From Thauera sp. 2A1 (GTDB lineage Bacteria; Pseudomonadota; Gammaproteobacteria; Burkholderiales; Rhodocyclaceae): a stretch of DNA of 64,000 nt. Where the stretch lies: NCBI RefSeq assembly GCF_009469595.2, contig NZ_SSXV01000001.1, positions 310,001 to 374,000 of the forward strand, written 5' to 3'. The notes beneath the pieces are model-generated. The model did not search any database, was not told the DNA's origin, and saw nothing but the letters and a program-made list of their open reading frames with translations. Positions 61,469 through 64,000 of this stretch are shown here, in pieces (the stretch's first letter is position 1; each line of letters opens with the position of its first letter). Made by a program: the position numbers and the translations under genes.

Positions 61469-62038
61469 ATGAAGACCTGGATGAAGAGCACTCTTGCCGC
61501 CGCGCTTGTTGCCAGCACGGCCTTCGGCGCATCGGCAGCGATGGCGCGCGGCGGACACTGCGACGGTTATAGCCCGGGGCCGATGATGCAGCGCTTGGAT
61601 CCCGCGCAGATGAGCGAGCGCATCGTGCAGCGCGCCGACACGCAGCTTGCGCGCCTGGAACTGGCGCTGGCGCTGAAACCGGATCAGCAGGGCGCGTGGT
61701 CGCAGTTCAAGGGCGCGATGCTGGTGCGGGCAAGGGACGTCGGCGAGCGCATGGCGGCGCACCGTGCCGCGCCGTGGCCCGCCACTGCCACCGAACGCCT
61801 GCAGCGCATGGAGGAGATGAGCCGCATCCACCAGACCGAGCTGGCTGAAACGCGACGCGCGGTGGAGGCCTTCTATCCGCACCTGAGCGATGCGCAGAAG
61901 AAAGTCTTCGACGCCGACTTCCACATGGGGCCGCGCGGCGGCAAGGGGGACCGCGGGCCGGGCATGCGGCAGGGGCCCGCGGACGGCGCGGGGCAGGGAA
62001 TGGGGCCTGGTCGGGGCATGGGGCCGGGCCGCGGCTGA
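61469..62038 (+). CDS. Spy/CpxP-like periplasmic protein
   Basis: A 189-residue secreted protein. GAGGAGAAA precedes the ATG and the signal peptide (LAAALVASTAFGASAAMARG) ends near residue 26. The helical core has ARLELALALKPDQQGAWSQF and AVEAFYPHLSDAQKKVFDAD, the LTxxQ-type repeats of Spy and CpxP; the tail is Gly/Met/Arg-rich with two GMGPGRG repeats. Related proteins are periplasmic chaperones or metal sensors. Its divergence from the response regulator fits a Cpx-like circuit. Confidence 0.82.
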   Translation: MKTWMKSTLAAALVASTAFGASAAMARGGHCDGYSPGPMMQRLDPAQMSERIVQRADTQLARLELALALKPDQQGAWSQFKGAMLVRARDVGERMAAHRAAPWPATATERLQRMEEMSRIHQTELAETRRAVEAFYPHLSDAQKKVFDADFHMGPRGGKGDRGPGMRQGPADGAGQGMGPGRGMGPGRG

Positions 62039-62155
62039 GGCGGAGTAGCCGCAGAACGCAGTCGGTCACCCCGCGTGCGATCCGCTCGAACCGCGCCTGC
62101 AAGGCGGCTCGGCTCGAGCAACTGTCGCGGCTGATGGACGGCTGCCGAAATGGAA

Positions 62156-62181
62156 GAAGGCCACCCCGTGGGGTGGCCTTC
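62156..62181. terminator. Stem-loop between the Spy-like gene and aceA
   Basis: GAAGGCCACCC and GGGTGGCCTTC form a perfect 11-bp stem with a CGTG loop between two convergent genes. The flanks are only weakly T-rich (CTTCTTCC on the minus strand). Confidence 0.7.
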
Positions 62182-62216
62182 CTGTCTCCTCCCCTATTAT
62201 CCGGGGACGCAGTCTC

Positions 62217-63530
62217 TTAGTGGAACTGCTCTTCTTCGGTCGAACCGGTGAGGGCCTTCACCGAGGAAGAGCCGCCCTGGATGACGGTGGTGACGTCGTC
62301 GAAGTAGCCGGCGCCGACTTCCTGCTGGTGCGACACGAAGGTGTAGCCCTGCTCGCGCGCGGCGAATTCCGGCTCCTGCACCATCTCGGTGTAGTGCTTC
62401 ATGCCTTCGCCGCGAGCGTAGGCGTGAGCGAACTTGAAGGTGTTGAACCAGTTGATGTGGATGCCGGCCAGGGTGATGAACTGGTACTTGTAGCCCAGCG
62501 CCGAGAGCTCGTCCTGGAACTTGGCGATGGTGGCATCGTCCAGGTTCTTCTTCCAGTTGAAGGACGGGGAGCAGTTGTAGGACAGCAGTTTGCCCGGACA
62601 GGCGGCATGCACGGCCTGGGCGAACTCGCGGGCGAAGCCGAGATCCGGCGTGCCGGTCTCGCACCACACCAGGTCGGCGTACGGCGCGTAGGCGACGCCG
62701 CGGCTGATGGCCTGCTCAAGACCGTTCTTGACGCGGTAGAAGCCTTCCTGCGTGCGCTCGCCGGTGAGGAAGGGCTTGTCGTTGGCGTCGTGATCGGAGG
62801 TGATCAGGTTCGCGGCTTCCGCATCGGTACGGGCCAGGATGATGGTCGGCACACCCATGACGTCGGCGGCGAAGCGGGCCGAGATCAGCTTCTCGATCGC
62901 CTCCTGGGTCGGCACCAGCACCTTGCCGCCCATGTGGCCGCACTTCTTCACCGCGGCGAGCTGGTCTTCGAAGTGCACACCGGCGGCGCCGGCGGCGATC
63001 ATGTTCTTCATCAGTTCGAAGGCGTTCAGCACGCCGCCGAAACCGGCTTCAGCGTCAGCGACGATCGGCAGGAAATAGTCGATGAATTCCTTGTCGCCCG
63101 GGTTGATGCCACGCGACCACTGGATCTCGTCGGCGCGCTTGAAGGTGTTGTTGATTCGGCGGACCATGGTAGGCACCGAGTCGTAGGCGTACAGCGACTG
63201 GTCGGGGTACATGGTCTCGGAGGTGTTGCCGTCGGCGGCGACCTGCCAGCCCGACAGATAGACCGCCTCGAGGCCGGCCTTGGCCTGCTGCATCGCCTGA
63301 CCGGCGGTGATCGCGCCGAAGGCGTTCACATAACCCTTCTTGGCGCCACCATTGACACGCTCCCACAGCAGCTTTGCACCGCGCTGGGCCAGCGTGTATT
63401 CGGGCTGCAGGCTGCCGCGGAGGCGAACCACGTCGGCGGCGGCGTAACCGCGCTTGATGCCTTTCCAACGGGGATTCTCGGCCCAGTCTTTTTCGAGGGC
63501 GGCGATTTGCTGTTCGCGGGTCAGGGTCAT
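62217..63530 (-). CDS. aceA: Isocitrate lyase
   Basis: A 437-residue enzyme splitting isocitrate to succinate and glyoxylate. The catalytic loop is AVKKCGHMGGKVLVPTQEAI with the active-site Cys; other conserved parts are YLSGWQVAADGN, DAEAGFGGVLNAFELMKNMI, HFEDQLAAVKKC and LLSYNCSPSFNWKKNL. AAGGAAGC precedes the ATG. It serves growth on acetate and C2 compounds, and could supply glyoxylate in C1 metabolism. It has a clear sigma-70 promoter with an adjacent palindrome. Confidence 0.96.
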   Translation of the reverse strand: MTLTREQQIAALEKDWAENPRWKGIKRGYAAADVVRLRGSLQPEYTLAQRGAKLLWERVNGGAKKGYVNAFGAITAGQAMQQAKAGLEAVYLSGWQVAADGNTSETMYPDQSLYAYDSVPTMVRRINNTFKRADEIQWSRGINPGDKEFIDYFLPIVADAEAGFGGVLNAFELMKNMIAAGAAGVHFEDQLAAVKKCGHMGGKVLVPTQEAIEKLISARFAADVMGVPTIILARTDAEAANLITSDHDANDKPFLTGERTQEGFYRVKNGLEQAISRGVAYAPYADLVWCETGTPDLGFAREFAQAVHAACPGKLLSYNCSPSFNWKKNLDDATIAKFQDELSALGYKYQFITLAGIHINWFNTFKFAHAYARGEGMKHYTEMVQEPEFAAREQGYTFVSHQQEVGAGYFDDVTTVIQGGSSSVKALTGSTEEEQFH

Positions 63531-63646
63531 GATGCTTCCTTGTCTGATTCGGGAGTTGATTCAACCTCAGCCGCCGGCGTTGCGCCCGCCGGCAGAGGTC
63601 CAAGCCGGAACATCTTCGAGGGAGAGAGGTGTTGCGGTTGAGAGAA

Positions 63647-63675
63647 AGTATAGGCTGCATCGTGCGCAGCAGCAA
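63647..63675 (-). promoter_or_regulatory. Sigma-70 promoter of aceA
   Basis: On the minus strand TTGCTG and TATACT are separated by exactly 17 bases. Transcription would start near 63640, leaving a leader of about 110 bases. The rest of 63531-63857 contains no gene that I can support. Confidence 0.7.
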
Positions 63676-63679
63676 TATG

Positions 63680-63691
63680 TCTTATATAAGA
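63680..63691. promoter_or_regulatory. AT-rich palindrome upstream of the aceA -35 box
   Basis: TCTTATATAAGA is a perfect 12-base palindrome four bases from the -35 box, and is followed by a further TATAAGA half-site. It stands out in a GC-rich genome and is a likely operator for the aceA regulator. I do not know which family binds it. Confidence 0.55.
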
Positions 63692-63857
63692 TATAAGAAA
63701 AAAGTTTTCCAATAAAAACAAGGTCTTGTGTTTTTCGTTTCACGATATGAGAAAGGAATCGACGTCGTGAAATGGAATGCGGTACGGCGTGTGTTGCGCT
63801 GCGGCGCCCTGCAGGCCGATTCCGGCGACCCTGTTGGAACCTGATGCACAGCCGGCG

Positions 63858-64000
63858 TCAGAAGAGCGCGGTCGGGGAGACGATGACCCCATCCTCGTCT
63901 GCGTAGAGGTAGTGGCCGGGAATGAAGGTCACGCCACCGAACGTGACGGGCAGATCGGTCTCGCCGGTATTGCGTTTGACCGTCTTGCGCGGATGGGTGC
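63858..64000 (-). CDS. rraA: RraA-family protein, C-terminal part
   Basis: Only the last 47 codons are inside the window; the gene enters from the right edge. The visible end, [20 protein letters not shown] followed by [20 protein letters not shown], is typical of RraA, which inhibits RNase E or acts as a 4-hydroxy-4-methyl-2-oxoglutarate aldolase in some bacteria. The stop is TGA at 63858-63860. Confidence 0.82.
   Translation of the reverse strand, partial: THPRKTVKRNTGETDLPVTFGGVTFIPGHYLYADEDGVIVSPTALF

Noticed and set aside
1-64000. CRISPR arrays, tRNA or rRNA genes, insertion sequences, phage genes
   Set aside because: I saw no regularly spaced repeats, no tRNA-like cloverleaf, no rRNA stretches and no transposase or integrase genes; short RNA genes could be missed by eye.

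Overview
The window is a GC-rich bacterial chromosome segment. Gene content and order (argC-erpA, an M23 peptidase divergent from tyrS, then murI, plus a complete tetrahydromethanopterin/methanofuran C1 island beside a lanthanide-type methanol dehydrogenase) suggest a facultatively methylotrophic betaproteobacterium, most likely Rhodocyclales (Azoarcus/Thauera/Methyloversatilis-like). That placement is inference; there is no rRNA or tRNA in the window.

Region 1 (1-19.9 kb) is a quinoprotein island. xoxF (17838-19661, minus) carries the extra Asp of lanthanide-dependent enzymes and is followed by a cytochrome c (xoxG), a MxaJ-like binding protein (xoxJ), two unrecognised secreted proteins, a metallo-beta-lactamase-fold hydrolase and a fused SoxYZ-like carrier. 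Further left lie a second hydrolase-fold protein that has lost all metal ligands, a DUF2380/DUF3280-like protein, and a plus-strand operon (1643-9815) with a NitT/TauT-type ABC importer, the ABC system typical of PQQ-dehydrogenase loci, two YVTN beta-propellers and a SRPBCC protein. A diguanylate cyclase, a sensor-only AcoR-like protein and the start of a MoxY-like histidine kinase complete the region.

Region 2 (19.9-45.9 kb) is the H4MPT/methanofuran island. It oxidises the formaldehyde made by XoxF and makes the cofactors. Catalytic genes are fae, mtdB, mch and fhcBADC. Cofactor genes are a pterin dehydratase, a CitG-like protein, beta-RFAP synthase, a RimK-like ligase, folB, a flavoprotein, a DHPS-like protein, DUF447, mfnB, mfnE-, mfnF- and mfnD-like genes, a HisA-like protein and a pabB-pabC fusion. 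A fae homologue without the catalytic His follows fhc. A Fic remnant, an Acg-like flavoprotein and a small membrane protein (31.9-33.7 kb) split the methanofuran genes.

Region 3 (45.9-48.1 kb) is a sigma-54 activator of the AcoR type. A 37-bp element upstream of it recurs with 32 identities upstream of xoxF. Sequences matching the sigma-54 -24/-12 consensus lie before xoxF, fhcB and the ABC operon, with a weaker one before fae. I therefore propose that this regulator and sigma-54 control the C1 pathway; this is the main hypothesis from the window.

Region 4 (48.1-64 kb) is housekeeping: argC, erpA, an M23 endopeptidase, tyrS, murI, a sulfurtransferase with a SpoIIAA-like protein, glpK-glpD, a DUF2917/LysR pair, a two-component system divergent from a Spy/CpxP-like protein, isocitrate lyase and the end of rraA.
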